From: a virus
DNA: 20,168 nt
IMG/VR virus record: IMGVR_UViG_3300042898_002067
Span: 1 to 20,168 of that record
Strand: one strand, 5' to 3'
The notes under the pieces were generated by a model. The model saw only the letters and a program-made list of their open reading frames with translations. It ran no database searches and had not been told where the DNA came from. Below, piece after piece: positions 20,108 through 20,168 of the stretch (position 1 is the stretch's first letter; the number at the start of each line of letters is the position of its first letter). A program made the position numbers and the translations under genes.

Positions 20108-20168
20108 GGCTCGACGCGAAGCGGATCGCGCTCGGGCAACCAGTAGCACCGTCCATCGAGCTTATCGC
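20101..20168 (+). CDS. start of the -1 frame extension of the tail chaperone (gpGT-like), cut by the window end
   Basis: In the -1 frame the sequence reads RLRLDAKRIALGQPVAPSIE and runs on past the last base with no stop. No start codon with a ribosome binding site is seen in 20108-20168 for a separate gene, so this stretch is best explained as the frameshifted C-terminal part of the chaperone. Its full length and the following tape measure gene lie outside the window. Confidence 0.6.

Overview
The window is a GC-rich stretch of a tailed double-stranded DNA phage genome (or prophage). The late genes are those of an HK97-like siphovirus: P27-type small terminase, large terminase, portal, prohead protease, HK97-fold capsid, connectors, tail tube and tail assembly chaperone. 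Every convincing gene is on the + strand, spacing is tight with many ATGA or TAATG overlaps, and most starts follow a strong GGAGG-type ribosome binding site. The style (P27 terminase, Gp88-like protein, tandem phage ParB-like proteins, Rad52-like annealing protein, RlpA-like lipoprotein) resembles phages of Actinobacteria, but nothing here fixes the host. No tRNA, integrase, CRISPR array or insertion sequence was seen.

Layout. Bases 1-1740 hold small genes of unknown function, two with zinc-finger-like cysteines and one with a membrane segment. Bases 1749-6971 are DNA metabolism: a Rad52-like annealing protein with an SSB-like C-terminal tip, small proteins including an HExxH metallopeptidase, a cytosine-5 DNA methyltransferase with a second reading frame inside it, a Cas4/RecB-like PD-(D/E)XK nuclease, a winged-helix protein, a possible replisome-organizer protein and a RusA resolvase. 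Bases 6976-10921 hold an RlpA-like lipoprotein, a Gp88-like protein, an HNH protein, two tandem ParB-like proteins and a TET/JBP-type 2-oxoglutarate dioxygenase. From 10961 to the end lies the packaging, head and tail block, which includes a HAD domain fused to the prohead protease.

How the genes could work together. The cytosine-5 methyltransferase and the TET/JBP dioxygenase together suggest a DNA hypermodification route, C to 5mC to 5hmC, in the phage genome. The annealing protein, PD-(D/E)XK nuclease and RusA form a plausible recombination set. HNH plus terminase is a common packaging arrangement.

The least explained signal is a dispersed 14-17 bp element with core ATCCGTCTAGCGAT. It occurs seven times, always in the same orientation, at gene junctions or at inter-domain linkers inside genes. 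The only three runs of six or more A seen in the window each lie just downstream of one of its intergenic copies. A canonical C CCA AAC slippery site ends the tail chaperone gene, and the -1 frame stays open to the window end.
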